DNA from: Thiogranum sp.
GTDB lineage: Bacteria > Pseudomonadota > Gammaproteobacteria > DSM-19610
Reading direction: 5' to 3'
Length of the DNA: 64,000 nucleotides
Assembly (NCBI GenBank): GCA_024102665.1
Contig: JAGFJP010000159.1
Coordinates: forward strand, 1 to 64,000
Positions within the stretch are counted from its first letter, which is position 1; the number at the start of each line of letters is the position of its first letter. The position numbers were made by a program, and so were the translations under genes. Positions 1-9,818 of this stretch are shown here, one piece after another. The notes below the pieces were generated by a model, which saw nothing but the letters and a program-made list of their open reading frames with translations, did no database searches and was not told where the DNA came from.

Positions 1-1
1 T

Positions 2-2008
2 TCCTTCATCCCGCGCGCTTTTTCGATTACCCACGTCAATTTGACGCACCGCAACTGGACAGCGGTCGGACTTCCCGATTGCGAGGACCTGCCGATCGTC
101 GACCCGCGTGGCTTGCTCACGCCCCTGTACGACAGCTGGTCGCTCGACGGCTGGGTGATCGGGGACAACGGGCGCGTCTTGCTGCCTTCACGCGAAAGCG
201 GCGCAGTCCATCGTTTCGACATGGCTGATGGCGTTGCGGTCCAGACCGAGACAACCAGGGAAGGCATGAAGCTCGCTAACCGCGCCTGGGTTGAACACCA
301 CGGTGAGCGCGCGATATGCCGCATGCAACTGGAAGCGGGCAGCGACAAGGCTGGCTGGCTGGTCGTGGCTTTGCGTCCATACAACGCGGAAGGCATCAGT
401 TTCATTCATCAACTGGCCTTGTCCGCGGACCGTCGCACCTGGCACGTTGACGAAAAGCAGCGGGTCGAGTTCAGCGCGGCGGCCGACAGGCATCACATAT
501 CCGACTATCGCAACGGCGATGTCTATCTGCGTCTGCGCGACCTGCAGGACCAGCAGAGCGGCGAATGCGACATCGGCATGGTAACGGCCGCCGCCATGTT
601 CAGGCTCGAGGCGGGCCGCGCGCGCACCGTTACCGTGAGCGTGTCCTTGCCCGGCGAAGACGAATCCGAGCCGCCGCCGGAAGTTTCATGGAAACAGGCA
701 TTGAACGGTCATTGCCGCCTGCAACTGCCGGATGAGCGCATGCAGTTTCTCTACGACGCTGCGCTCAGGACCCTGGTGTTGCATTCGCCCGGTGACGTCT
801 ACCCCGGCCCCTATACCTACAAGCGATTCTGGTTTCGTGACGCGGCGTTTATCATCCATGGCCTGTTGTGCGCCGGCCTCGTGGATCGCGCCGAACGCGC
901 GCTCGACCGCTTCCCTGCGCGCCAGACCGTGCTCGGTTACTTTCATTCGCAGGAGGGAGAGTGGGACGCCAACGGCGAGGTGTTGTGGATCATGCGCCGG
1001 TTCTGTGAACTGACCGGTCGTGATCTGAAGCCGGAGTGGCACAAGGCGCTGGTCGCCGGCGCCCGCTGGATAGTGCGCAAGCGGCTCGCCGACAACGGCG
1101 ACTCCCCCCATTCCGGTCTGCTGCCGGCCGGCTTCAGCGCCGAGCACCTCGGCCCCAACGACTATTACTACTGGGACGACTTCTGGGGTGTCGCCGGACT
1201 GCGCGATGCGGCGGTGCTGTGCGCGAGGCAGGGCGACAACGCCTTGCATGATGAGTTCCTGCGCGAGGCCGACGCGTTCCGCGAAACCATTGATCGCAGT
1301 CTGGCCGCGGTCGCGACACGACTTGGCCGCCCCGGCATGCCGGCGTCTCCGTACCGGCGTCTGGATGCCGGCAGTATCGGCTCGATCGTGGCCGGATATC
1401 CCTTGCAACTGCACGATGCCGATGACCCCAGGTTGCTCGATACAGCGGAGTTTCTGCTGCAGAATTGTTTCGTCGATGACGGTTTTTTTCAGGACATGAT
1501 TCACTCCGGCATCAATGCCTACCTGACACTGCACGTCGCGCAAGTGCTGCTGCGGGCCGGCGATGCGCGCTGTTTCAGCCTGATCACCAGGGTGGCCGAG
1601 CTGGCCTCGCCGACCGGCCAGTGGCCGGAAGCCATTCATCCCCGCACGCTCGGCGGTTGCATGGGTGACGGACAGCACGTGTGGGCCGCGGCTGAATGGG
1701 TATTGATGGTGCGCAACTGCTTCGTGCGTGAGGAGGGCGACCGGCTGGTGCTGGTTTCCGGTCTCATGCGCCAATGGCTGGAGGCCGGCGAAGCCGTGTT
1801 TTTTGGACCGGCCCCGACCGCGTTCGGCAGCCTCTCGATCACTGCAAGCCTGACCGGCAGCGGCGCTGCGCAACAGCTGCGCGTTGCCTGGACGGGAGAC
1901 TGGCGCGCCGCGGCGCCGACAGTGGAAATTCGCGTGCCCGGTTGCGCGGTGGTGATCGCCGGTCCGGGTGAGACGTCTGTTGATGTGGCGGCGGATCAGT
2001 TCAAATGA
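2..2008 (+). CDS. Debranching-enzyme-like glycoside hydrolase, 5' end outside window
   Basis: The frame is open to the left edge with no stop, so the gene is 5'-truncated; a TTG at 41 is only a possible internal start. About 668 residues are visible. The N-terminal third is beta-rich. The C-terminal two thirds look like an (alpha/alpha)6 barrel as in amylo-alpha-1,6-glucosidases and GH15-type enzymes, with the motif YKRFWFRDAAF and the aromatic run DYYYWDDFWG. A role in trimming an alpha-glucan or oligosaccharide is inferred. It ends in a 4-base overlap with the next glycosyltransferase, so the two are probably translated together. The exact GH family and substrate cannot be told from the sequence. 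Confidence 0.65.
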   Translation, partial: SFIPRAFSITHVNLTHRNWTAVGLPDCEDLPIVDPRGLLTPLYDSWSLDGWVIGDNGRVLLPSRESGAVHRFDMADGVAVQTETTREGMKLANRAWVEHHGERAICRMQLEAGSDKAGWLVVALRPYNAEGISFIHQLALSADRRTWHVDEKQRVEFSAAADRHHISDYRNGDVYLRLRDLQDQQSGECDIGMVTAAAMFRLEAGRARTVTVSVSLPGEDESEPPPEVSWKQALNGHCRLQLPDERMQFLYDAALRTLVLHSPGDVYPGPYTYKRFWFRDAAFIIHGLLCAGLVDRAERALDRFPARQTVLGYFHSQEGEWDANGEVLWIMRRFCELTGRDLKPEWHKALVAGARWIVRKRLADNGDSPHSGLLPAGFSAEHLGPNDYYYWDDFWGVAGLRDAAVLCARQGDNALHDEFLREADAFRETIDRSLAAVATRLGRPGMPASPYRRLDAGSIGSIVAGYPLQLHDADDPRLLDTAEFLLQNCFVDDGFFQDMIHSGINAYLTLHVAQVLLRAGDARCFSLITRVAELASPTGQWPEAIHPRTLGGCMGDGQHVWAAAEWVLMVRNCFVREEGDRLVLVSGLMRQWLEAGEAVFFGPAPTAFGSLSITASLTGSGAAQQLRVAWTGDWRAAAPTVEIRVPGCAVVIAGPGETSVDVAADQFK

Positions 2009-3294
2009 ACATTGTGATGCTCACCAATACCTACAGTCCGCACGTGGGCGGGGTGGCGCGCTCGGTAGAGGCGTTTACGCTCGAGTACCGGCACCGCGGT
2101 CACCGCGTGATGGTGGTGGCCCCGGAGTTCGATAACGCCCCGATTGACGAAATCGATGTGGTGCGCATTCCTGCGATCCAGAACTTCAACGGCAGTGATT
2201 TCTCGGTGGTGCTGCCGGTGTCGGGCCTGTTGACCGAGACGCTCGACCGTTTCAGGCCGGATATCGTGCACGCCCATCATCCGTATTTACTGGGCATGAC
2301 GGCGTTGCGGATTGCGCGGTATCGACAGCTGCCGCTGGTGTTCACCCATCACACTCTCTACGAGCAGTACACGCACTATGTGCCGGGCGACTCGCCCGCG
2401 TTGCGAAGGTTCGTGATCGAGCTGGCCACGCGCTACGCCAATCTCTGCGACCAGGTGTTTGCGCCCAGCGACAGCGTTGCCGCGCTGTTGCGCGAACGCG
2501 GCGTGGAAGCGCCGGTTGCAGTGGTGCCGACGGGCGTCGATGTGGAGCGCTTCGCCCACGGAGACGGGCGACGGTTTCGGGAGCAAATGAGAATTCCGGC
2601 CGGCGCATTTGTGGTCGGACATCTGGGTCGCCTGGCGCCGGAGAAAAATCTCGAATTCCTCGCTGAGGCGGTGGTCCGCTTTCTCGCGGATAATGAAAAT
2701 GCACATTTTCTGGTGGTCGGTAAAGGACCGTCGGAAGCGCAGATGCGCCGTGTTGTCGAGGATCACGGGCTGCAGGAGCGGTTGCATATTGTCGGGGTGC
2801 TTGCTCATCCGCAGCTCGCCGATGCGCTGGCGGCCATGGATGTCTTTGCGTTCGCTTCGCGCAGCGAAACCCAGGGAATGGTGCTCACCGAGGCCATGTC
2901 CGCCGGTGTGCCCGTGGTGGCTCTGGATGCGCCCGGTGCCCGGGAAGTGGTGCGGGACGGGCTCAATGGTCGGTTGTTGCCGGAACAGGCGGTTGACAGC
3001 TTCGCGCAGGCGCTGCACTGGGTGAACAGCTTGCCCGCGCCGCAACGCCAGGCCCTTGTCGACAAGGCGCGACACACTGCACAGGAATTCTCCATGCCGA
3101 GCACAGCGGGCAAGGCGCTGGCCTGTTACGAGTCGCTTCTCGAAACTGTCTATGTGGATCGCTCCGAGCAGTTCGAGCAATGGGAAAGCGTGCTGCGCCT
3201 GATCAAGGCGGAATGGGACATCGCGAGGGAAATGGCCGGCGCCGCAGGCAATGCGTTAAGCGGAGGCGAACCCGGCAGCGGAAGAAGCGGATGA
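2005..3294 (+). CDS. Glycosyltransferase family 4 (GT-B)
   Basis: 429 residues with the two-Rossmann GT-B layout. The N-terminal part begins MNIVMLTNTYSPHVGGV, a nucleotide-sugar GT4 start with the GGV loop, and has the acceptor-side motif VHAHHPYLLG. The C-terminal part has GHLGRLAPEKN and an EX7E motif in SETQGMVLTEAMSAG, both typical of retaining GT4 enzymes such as glycolipid glucosyl- or mannosyltransferases. No signal peptide or membrane segment is seen, so it should act in the cytoplasm or at the inner membrane surface. It overlaps its neighbours by 4 bases on each side, placing it in one operon with a glycosidase and a phosphodiesterase/EEP fusion. Acceptor and donor are not predictable. 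Confidence 0.85.
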   Translation: MNIVMLTNTYSPHVGGVARSVEAFTLEYRHRGHRVMVVAPEFDNAPIDEIDVVRIPAIQNFNGSDFSVVLPVSGLLTETLDRFRPDIVHAHHPYLLGMTALRIARYRQLPLVFTHHTLYEQYTHYVPGDSPALRRFVIELATRYANLCDQVFAPSDSVAALLRERGVEAPVAVVPTGVDVERFAHGDGRRFREQMRIPAGAFVVGHLGRLAPEKNLEFLAEAVVRFLADNENAHFLVVGKGPSEAQMRRVVEDHGLQERLHIVGVLAHPQLADALAAMDVFAFASRSETQGMVLTEAMSAGVPVVALDAPGAREVVRDGLNGRLLPEQAVDSFAQALHWVNSLPAPQRQALVDKARHTAQEFSMPSTAGKALACYESLLETVYVDRSEQFEQWESVLRLIKAEWDIAREMAGAAGNALSGGEPGSGRSG

Positions 3295-5768
3295 TCGGAC
3301 GCATCGAGGTGTTCATACGACGCTTGCGGCGCCGCTTCAGTCGCAGCGAATGGGCCGCGCGCCTGCTGCGACTGCCGCTGTCGACGGACACCGAAACCGC
3401 CCCGGGACTGGTGTTGATCCAGATCGACGGGCTGGCGCACAGCGAGCTGCAACGTGCATTCGAATCGGGCGAGATGCCTTTCGTGCGACGGCTCACAGAA
3501 CGCGAGCATTATCACGTCTATCGCCAGTACGCCGGGCTGCCCACCAGTACCGCCGCGGTTCAGGCGGAGTTGTTTTATGGCGTCAAGAACGGTGTGCCGG
3601 GCTTCAACTTCATGGATAGAAGCAGCGGCGAACTGGTGCGCATGTACGAACCGGCGGTGGCGGCACGCATAGAACGGGAACTGGAAGCGCGCGGTGGCGG
3701 CGCCTTGCTCGAAGGCGGAAGCTGTTACGCTGATAACTTCACCGGTGGCGCGGCAGAACCGCATTTCTGTCCGTCGGCGAGCGGCTGGGGACCGGCGCTT
3801 CGGCAGGCGAACCCACTGGTGGTGGCGCTGCTGATGCTGAGCAATGCCTACAGTTTTCTGCGCGCCGCCGTGTTGCTTCTGCTCGAGGTCGCGCTGGCGA
3901 TTGTCGATGCGGTACGCGGCGTGATCGCCGGCCAGGATATTTTCAAGGAACTGAAATTCGTGCCCACGCGCGTGGTCATATCGATCCTGCTGCGCGAGCT
4001 GATCACGATCGGTGCGAAAATCGATGTCACGCGTGGTTTGCCGATTATTCACCTGAATTTTCTCGGCTACGACGAACAGGCGCACCGGCGCGGTCCTTCG
4101 TCGAAATTCGCCCACTGGACGCTCAAAGGCATCGACGATGCCATCGCGCGCATCTGGCGCGCGGCGCATCGCTCGCTGCGCCGTCACTACGATATCTGGA
4201 TCTACTCGGACCACGGGCAGGAAGAAACCCGCAGCTATGAATTGCTCTACCGGCGCAGTGTCGCCGACGCTTTGTCCGAAGTGTTCGCAGACCACGAGGG
4301 TCAGGAAGTCTATTGCCGCACCGCCGGAGCCTGGGGCATCCAGTTGCAGCGGGTACGGCTGTTCGGCGGTAAGCGGATACAGCGACTGTTCCCGATCGAC
4401 GCCCTGTATCCGCGCGACGCCGGCGCCGTGCACTTGAGTATTGCGCCTCTGGGGCCGGTGGCGATGGTGTACTACGACAAACCGCTGGACGCCGAACAAA
4501 GCGACCGCCTGGCGCGCGCGATGGTGCAACGCGCCGGGATGCCGCTGGTGTTGCGCAAGCGGGGCGACAGCGGCGCCCTGGCGTGGACGGCGGAAGGCGT
4601 TTTTGACTTGCCGCGGGACGGCGTCCGTGTGCTGGGGGCGGATCACCCGTTCCTCGACGAGGTGGCTGCCGACCTCGCCGCCCTGTGCCACCACAAAGAC
4701 GCCGGTGATTTCGTCCTTTGCGGTTGGATCGCCGGAGCGCAGCCAATGAGTTTTGCGATTGAGAACGGTTCCCACGGCGGCCCCGGCGCTGCGGAAACCA
4801 CGGCGTTCGCGATAGTGCCGCGTGATATCGGATTGCACGCCGACGGTGAGAACATGAGAGCGACGGACCTGAGAAACGCCGCACTGCATTATCTCGGACG
4901 ATCGCCGGAATCGCCGCCACGCGCGGCAAAAGTGCGCACCGCGCAGCGCGAGACCCTGCGCATCATGACGTACAACGTGCACAGCTGTATCGGCATGGAC
5001 GGCAGGCTGGCGCCTGAACGCATTGCCCGTGTGATCCAGCGCTATGCGCCGGACGTGGTAGCGCTACAGGAACTGGACGTGGGACGCGTGCGCACCGAGA
5101 GCGCGGATCAGGCACATCTGATTGCGCATTACCTGGAAATGGATTTTCACTTCCACCCGGCGATGCATCTGGAGGAGGAACGCTACGGTGACGCCATCCT
5201 GAGCCACCTTCCGCTGCGGCTGATCAAGGCCGGGCCACTGCCCGGGCTTGCAGACAAACCGGGTATCGAGCCGCGCGGCGCGCTGTGGGTGGCTGTCGAA
5301 ACCCCCGCCGGGCCGGTCCAGGTGATCAATACGCACCTAGGATTGCTGGCTCGCGAACGGTATCTGCAGGCGCAGGCGCTGCTGGGCGAGGACTGGCTGG
5401 CGCATCCTGACTGTCATCCGCCGGTGTTGCTCTGCGGTGATCTCAATGCGCGGCCTTCCTCCGCCGTGTGCCGGGCCCTGGGCCAACGGCTCAATGACGC
5501 ACAAACGGTGGTGCAGACTCATCAGCCCCGTGGCACATTCTTCGGGCGTTTGCCGATGGTGCGCATCGATCATGTCTTCGTCGATCCCTCGCTCGAGGTG
5601 ACGGACATCGAGATTCCCGCCACCGAGCTGGTGCGGGTGGCATCCGATCATTTGCCGTTGATCGTGGAAGTACGGGTCAGCTCTCCAGCTGCTCGGCGAG
5701 GCGGCGAAACTCCAGTCCGTAAAACATCTGCAGGTAACGTCGCGTCTCCGCGCGTTCCAGGTTGCTGA
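3291..5768 (+). CDS. Phosphodiesterase (alkaline phosphatase superfamily) fused to endonuclease/exonuclease/phosphatase domain
   Basis: 825 residues from the ATG at 3291, which overlaps the previous stop (ATGA). Residues 1 to about 540 look like an alkaline-phosphatase-superfamily phosphodiesterase: [11 protein letters not shown], a Thr/Ser nucleophile region GLPTST, metal ligands in [13 protein letters not shown] and [12 protein letters not shown]. Hydrophobic stretches near residues 160-205 suggest membrane anchoring. From about 570 an EEP domain follows with [34 protein letters not shown] and SDHLPL, all catalytic motifs present. The last 30 residues lie beyond the domain and are encoded antisense to the end of the convergent sucrose synthase gene (92 bp overlap). 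Hydrolysis of phosphodiester lipids or sugar phosphates is possible; the substrate is unknown. Confidence 0.75.
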   Translation: MIGRIEVFIRRLRRRFSRSEWAARLLRLPLSTDTETAPGLVLIQIDGLAHSELQRAFESGEMPFVRRLTEREHYHVYRQYAGLPTSTAAVQAELFYGVKNGVPGFNFMDRSSGELVRMYEPAVAARIERELEARGGGALLEGGSCYADNFTGGAAEPHFCPSASGWGPALRQANPLVVALLMLSNAYSFLRAAVLLLLEVALAIVDAVRGVIAGQDIFKELKFVPTRVVISILLRELITIGAKIDVTRGLPIIHLNFLGYDEQAHRRGPSSKFAHWTLKGIDDAIARIWRAAHRSLRRHYDIWIYSDHGQEETRSYELLYRRSVADALSEVFADHEGQEVYCRTAGAWGIQLQRVRLFGGKRIQRLFPIDALYPRDAGAVHLSIAPLGPVAMVYYDKPLDAEQSDRLARAMVQRAGMPLVLRKRGDSGALAWTAEGVFDLPRDGVRVLGADHPFLDEVAADLAALCHHKDAGDFVLCGWIAGAQPMSFAIENGSHGGPGAAETTAFAIVPRDIGLHADGENMRATDLRNAALHYLGRSPESPPRAAKVRTAQRETLRIMTYNVHSCIGMDGRLAPERIARVIQRYAPDVVALQELDVGRVRTESADQAHLIAHYLEMDFHFHPAMHLEEERYGDAILSHLPLRLIKAGPLPGLADKPGIEPRGALWVAVETPAGPVQVINTHLGLLARERYLQAQALLGEDWLAHPDCHPPVLLCGDLNARPSSAVCRALGQRLNDAQTVVQTHQPRGTFFGRLPMVRIDHVFVDPSLEVTDIEIPATELVRVASDHLPLIVEVRVSSPAARRGGETPVRKTSAGNVASPRVPGC

Positions 5769-8082
5769 CATGCTTCCAGAAACCGTAGATCCTGGACAGG
5801 GTCATGATGCGTTCCGCGTAGCGCTTCCAGGTGTAATGCTCGGCAACGCGTGTCAGGCCGCCATCTGAAATCTGTTTCCAGTAACCTTCTTCGGCGGCGC
5901 AGCGGTCGAAGAATTCGGCCATGCGCGCGGTGGAGCGGTCGCCATGGTTGGGATCGATATGGAAACCGGATACGCCGTCTTCGATGATCTCGCGGGGGCC
6001 GCCGAAACAGGTGGCGAAGGTGGGTAATCCGGAACTCATGGCTTCGATGACCGTCAGGCCGAAGGCTTCGAACAGCGCGGGTTGCACAAAGGCGCCGCGT
6101 TCATCCGCCACGAAACGGTAGATCTCGCCGGATAGGGATTTTTCGAGATGTACGCCGAGCCAGCGGACCTGGTCGTCCAGCTCGAGTCTTGTCATCAGTT
6201 CGTGCATCAATTCGATCTGCGCGCGCTCTTCGGTATCGGCCGAGCGCGATGGATCGACGTGCCCGGAGATGACCAGCAGATTGGCCCGTTCGCGCAATTG
6301 CGGCGAATTGCCGTACCATTCGACAAACCCGGTGATGTTCTTGATATGGTCCATGCGTGCCATGGTGAACAACAACGGCTTGCCGGTATCGGCGAGCACG
6401 CCGCGGATCTCATCGGTGGCCTGGCGGCCGTAGACCAGTTCACGGATCGAATCCTGCAGATGCACCAGGCGCCTTTCACTGTCGGAATAGGGAAAGTAGA
6501 CATCGGCGTCGGCGCCCGGCGAGACGATGTTGAACTTGGGATCGTAGACATCGATGCCGTGCACGACACGGAAAAGCCCGGGCATGGTGAAGGCCGCATG
6601 ACTTTCATACTGGCCCAGCGTGTCATCGGTGCCGGCGATCTCCTGGTAAGTGCTGGTAATGATGAAATCCGCCGCGTTCATGGCGATCAGGTCCGCGGTG
6701 AACTGGCAGGAAAAATGATAGTGCTCCTCATTCTCGTGCCAGAACAGGTCGGAGTAGAGGTACTTGGTTTTCTCCAAAGCATGCGCGATGTTGCACTGGG
6801 TGACACCCAGTCGCTCGGACATCAGCGACGCGACCAGATTGCCGTCGGAATAGTTGCCTATGATCAGGTCCGGCCGTCCGCCCAGTTCGGCCAGCATCTC
6901 GCGCTGCGCTTCGGTGGCGTAGCGTTCCAGGTAAGGCCATATCTCGAAGCGGGAAATCCAGTGCGGAATGATTTCGCCGCGCCGGTTGCGGAACGGCACG
7001 CGCAGGATGCGCGCGTTGCTGGTGCCGGCGATGTGTTCGATGCGCTGATCGCAGGTGGTGCCGTCCGCCTCGGGAATCAGGCGCGTCAGCACCAGGATTT
7101 CGGGCTCGATGTTTATGCCCTGCTGATGCAGGCGGTGCTCCATCTCGTGTTCCAGCGCCCGCACCTGGTCGAGTATGTAAACGATCTGGCCACCGGTATC
7201 CGGGCGCCCGAGCACGCCGGATTGACCGAAGTAGCCGTGCGGTGACAGGATCGCCAGCGAAAACACCATCGGCACGCGACCGAGAAAACGTTCCAGCGCG
7301 GTGGGAGAGGGTGCTTCCAGTATGTCGAGCAGCAGGCGCATCGATTCGCGGATGCGCGCCACCGTATCGCCCCAGCCGGGTTCAAAGCCGAGGGAGTGCA
7401 GTTCGCGTGAAACACTGTCCCAGGAGGCGTCCTGGGCCTCGCGACGCAGTCTTGTTTCAGCCTGACGCAAGGCGCTGCGCAGACCCGGCACATCCTCGAT
7501 CGCATCGTTGAGCATCAACTGCTGGTTGCGGAATTTGTGCACGCGCAAAAAATCCAGCAGTCCCTGGTCGCCCTTGCCGAGTTCGTGAAACAGGCGGCTT
7601 GACAGGTCACGGTTCAGGAACTCGACGCCGCGCCCTATGGAATCCGATTCGTGCAGTTTGTAGGCATGGCGCGAAAACGGCTCAAGATCGACTTCCAGTA
7701 CCCAGTCGCTCTCGTATCCGCCGTCGGCCAGACGTTCCTTGAAAGCGAGAAATTCCGAGACCCCGATGGTTTCGAGATTCAGGGTTTCGCAATGGATACG
7801 CACGTAGATCCAGCGCGCGATACGCGGACGCAGCGCGAAACAGACCCAGGATTTGTCCATTGCCGCTTCCTGGGACCAGTCCACCAGCGTGGCCAGCGGG
7901 CTGGTTTGCAGGTTTCCCGTGCTGTCGGCGGCGCTGATCTGCGCGAAAGCATCCTGTATGTTGCTGCGCAGCAGAAACGGTCTGCCGATCGCCTGCAGCT
8001 GGTGCAGGAATCCGAGCACTTCGTTGCGGTGGCTGCCCAGGTAGGCTTCGGCGGCGTGCAGGGGATCGACACGTTGATTCAT
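5677..8082 (-). CDS. susA: Sucrose synthase
   Basis: 801 residues, the usual length of bacterial and plant sucrose synthases. It catalyses sucrose + NDP = NDP-glucose + fructose in the cytoplasm. The N-terminal 250 residues form the regulatory region; the GT4 core starts near the signature [20 protein letters not shown], where GGQ contacts the nucleotide sugar, and the C-terminal half carries the EX7E motif in [14 protein letters not shown]. It is the last gene of a four-gene operon; its ATG overlaps the fructokinase stop by 4 bases. With fructokinase downstream of cleavage, the pair would return sucrose carbon to UDP/ADP-glucose and fructose-6-phosphate. Confidence 0.95.
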   Translation of the reverse strand: MNQRVDPLHAAEAYLGSHRNEVLGFLHQLQAIGRPFLLRSNIQDAFAQISAADSTGNLQTSPLATLVDWSQEAAMDKSWVCFALRPRIARWIYVRIHCETLNLETIGVSEFLAFKERLADGGYESDWVLEVDLEPFSRHAYKLHESDSIGRGVEFLNRDLSSRLFHELGKGDQGLLDFLRVHKFRNQQLMLNDAIEDVPGLRSALRQAETRLRREAQDASWDSVSRELHSLGFEPGWGDTVARIRESMRLLLDILEAPSPTALERFLGRVPMVFSLAILSPHGYFGQSGVLGRPDTGGQIVYILDQVRALEHEMEHRLHQQGINIEPEILVLTRLIPEADGTTCDQRIEHIAGTSNARILRVPFRNRRGEIIPHWISRFEIWPYLERYATEAQREMLAELGGRPDLIIGNYSDGNLVASLMSERLGVTQCNIAHALEKTKYLYSDLFWHENEEHYHFSCQFTADLIAMNAADFIITSTYQEIAGTDDTLGQYESHAAFTMPGLFRVVHGIDVYDPKFNIVSPGADADVYFPYSDSERRLVHLQDSIRELVYGRQATDEIRGVLADTGKPLLFTMARMDHIKNITGFVEWYGNSPQLRERANLLVISGHVDPSRSADTEERAQIELMHELMTRLELDDQVRWLGVHLEKSLSGEIYRFVADERGAFVQPALFEAFGLTVIEAMSSGLPTFATCFGGPREIIEDGVSGFHIDPNHGDRSTARMAEFFDRCAAEEGYWKQISDGGLTRVAEHYTWKRYAERIMTLSRIYGFWKHVSNLERAETRRYLQMFYGLEFRRLAEQLES

Positions 8083-8972
8083 GATGCGGACAGCTCCCAG
8101 CGTTGTATGAACGGCCTGTAGAAATTCCTGTTCTGGACAGTGGCGCCGCGCACACCGACCAGGGCCGAGGCGAAACTCTGCGCGCGTTCCAGGCTCTGTT
8201 GCAGCGGCCAGTCGAGCAGCAGCCCCAGGATCACGACGCTGGTGAACGCATCGCCCGCGCCAACCGTATCCACTATCTTGACGTCGTCCCGCGGATGCAC
8301 TTTCGCGCTCTGACCGTCGAGAGTGAAAGCCACGGCTCCGCGGCTTCCGCGCGTGACGATCAGCAGTTCGATGCCGTGCTTCTGCAGGAACAACGGCGCT
8401 TTCGTTTCCAGCGGCGCGTCGCTGTCTGCCAGGATGTCCAGCTCATCCTCGTTCAGCTTTACCCAGTGCGCCTCTTCAAGCTGTTGCAGGAGCTGTTGCG
8501 CCTGCCACCAGGGCGGGCGCAGGTTGACGTCCAGTAACACGGGCACAGCGCAACGTTTTTTGAGTTCCGCCAGCGCTTGCGCGGATTCGGTGTTTCTCAG
8601 CGCCAGCGTGCCGTGGTAAAGCAGCGAAGGTGTGGCCGGAGGAATCTCTGCCGCGTTGATGAAATCATAGCTGCGTCCGGCCACGATGTCGTAGCGGGGT
8701 TCGCCGTGTTCGATGCTTACTTCGACTGTGCCGGTGGCCCGCCCCGAGTCAAGCTGCAATCCTTCGGTGCTCATGCCCCAGCGTTGCATGGCGGCGCGAA
8801 TATCGGCGCCGGGATCGTCGTCGCCGACCCTGCTGATGAACAGCGGTGACTGACCGAAGGCCTGCAGATGCCAGGCCACGTTGAAAGGCGCGCCGCCAAG
8901 CACTGAGCTGCCGTCCGGAAACCGGTCAAAAAGCACTTCACCGAAAATAAACGGTTGTCGCTTGTCGTGCAT
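8079..8972 (-). CDS. Fructokinase, PfkB family
   Basis: 297 residues from the ATG at 8972 (a GTG lies one codon earlier). PfkB/ribokinase fold: the first signature region is [11 protein letters not shown], and the second, [11 protein letters not shown], carries the catalytic Asp and anion hole. It phosphorylates fructose, most likely the fructose released by the neighbouring sucrose synthase, which overlaps it by 4 bases. Sucrose clusters of methylotrophs and ammonia oxidisers commonly hold such a kinase, there called fruK. Other PfkB substrates cannot be excluded from sequence, but the context makes fructose the best guess. Confidence 0.88.
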   Translation of the reverse strand: MHDKRQPFIFGEVLFDRFPDGSSVLGGAPFNVAWHLQAFGQSPLFISRVGDDDPGADIRAAMQRWGMSTEGLQLDSGRATGTVEVSIEHGEPRYDIVAGRSYDFINAAEIPPATPSLLYHGTLALRNTESAQALAELKKRCAVPVLLDVNLRPPWWQAQQLLQQLEEAHWVKLNEDELDILADSDAPLETKAPLFLQKHGIELLIVTRGSRGAVAFTLDGQSAKVHPRDDVKIVDTVGAGDAFTSVVILGLLLDWPLQQSLERAQSFASALVGVRGATVQNRNFYRPFIQRWELSAS

Positions 8973-8978
8973 CACGCG

Positions 8979-9818
8979 TCAGGGTATCCATTCTTCGGTT
9001 GCAGGCATAAAATGCACCAGGCCTTCCAGAATGCCGGCGCTGTAGTTGCCGTTCATGCCACGAAAGCCACCGCGCGCCGCATAGAACGCATCCATGGTCC
9101 CCGCAGCCCGGCTCAACTGCACCGCCTGCCGGCGCACCGCATCGCTGGCGTTGGCCACCAGGACTGACGGGATTTCGCTGCTCAATACCGCCAGATCATT
9201 ACCGCTGTCGCCGGCGAACAGGGTGTTATCCGGTTTATGACCGGTTTTTTTCATCAGAAAGCGCAGCGCATGCAGTTTCGAGGCGTTTACGGGCAGAATG
9301 TCGAGGAGGCCGATCTGTCTGATGTCATCGATGCTCCAGATAATGTGCGAGGGAACTTTTTCGCCGGCAAGACGCCGCATCATGCGTTGTTGCAACTGCA
9401 CGGCATCGATCGATACCGGCGCATAATAACTGCTCTTGAAGCGTCCCTGTTTCTGCGGCTCCTGTGCAGTCAGTTCCGGGATGTCCTCGAAAAGTGCGGT
9501 CAAAGCCAGGCCATCCATTTCGCCCCAGCTGGATGCCAGCTGCTCGTTCCAGTCCGGCCACGGGGTCCAGGCGCCATCCTCGATAGCGTAAATGCTGGTG
9601 CCAACGTCTCCAACCACGTAGTCCGGTCCTGGCAATTCGTATTCGGTGACCGCTTCCTCGACCAGCGCGCGATGCCTTCCGGTTACGTACGCGAGACGTA
9701 CCTGCTCGCGTTCAGCGAGCGCGTGCAATCCTGGTCGCGCGCCCGGCGATTCCGGTTGCGGTCCGTTGGGTAGCAAGGTGCGGTCCAGGTCTGTGCATAT
9801 CAGCAATCGATCAGGCAT
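8979..9818 (-). CDS. Sucrose-6F-phosphate phosphatase, HAD superfamily
   Basis: 279 residues from ATG 9818; the frame is open further upstream, but that part is antisense-like and the family start MPDRLLICTDLDRTLL fits. The HAD nucleophile motif is DLDRT and the metal-binding motif GDSGND is near the C terminus, the layout of Cof/SPP-type phosphatases. It dephosphorylates sucrose-6-phosphate made by the preceding synthase, with which it overlaps by 8 bases, indicating coupled translation. A mannosyl-3-phosphoglycerate phosphatase or trehalose-type role is less likely given the neighbours. Confidence 0.85.
   Translation of the reverse strand: MPDRLLICTDLDRTLLPNGPQPESPGARPGLHALAEREQVRLAYVTGRHRALVEEAVTEYELPGPDYVVGDVGTSIYAIEDGAWTPWPDWNEQLASSWGEMDGLALTALFEDIPELTAQEPQKQGRFKSSYYAPVSIDAVQLQQRMMRRLAGEKVPSHIIWSIDDIRQIGLLDILPVNASKLHALRFLMKKTGHKPDNTLFAGDSGNDLAVLSSEIPSVLVANASDAVRRQAVQLSRAAGTMDAFYAARGGFRGMNGNYSAGILEGLVHFMPATEEWIP

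Noticed and set aside
686-1873. 395-codon - strand frame
   Set aside because: Antisense to the glycosidase; Arg/Gln/His-rich and without motifs.
3150-4982. Long frame on the - strand (610 codons)
   Set aside because: Lies antisense to the phosphodiesterase/EEP gene, His/Arg/Gln-rich, no domain; a shadow of GC-rich codon use.
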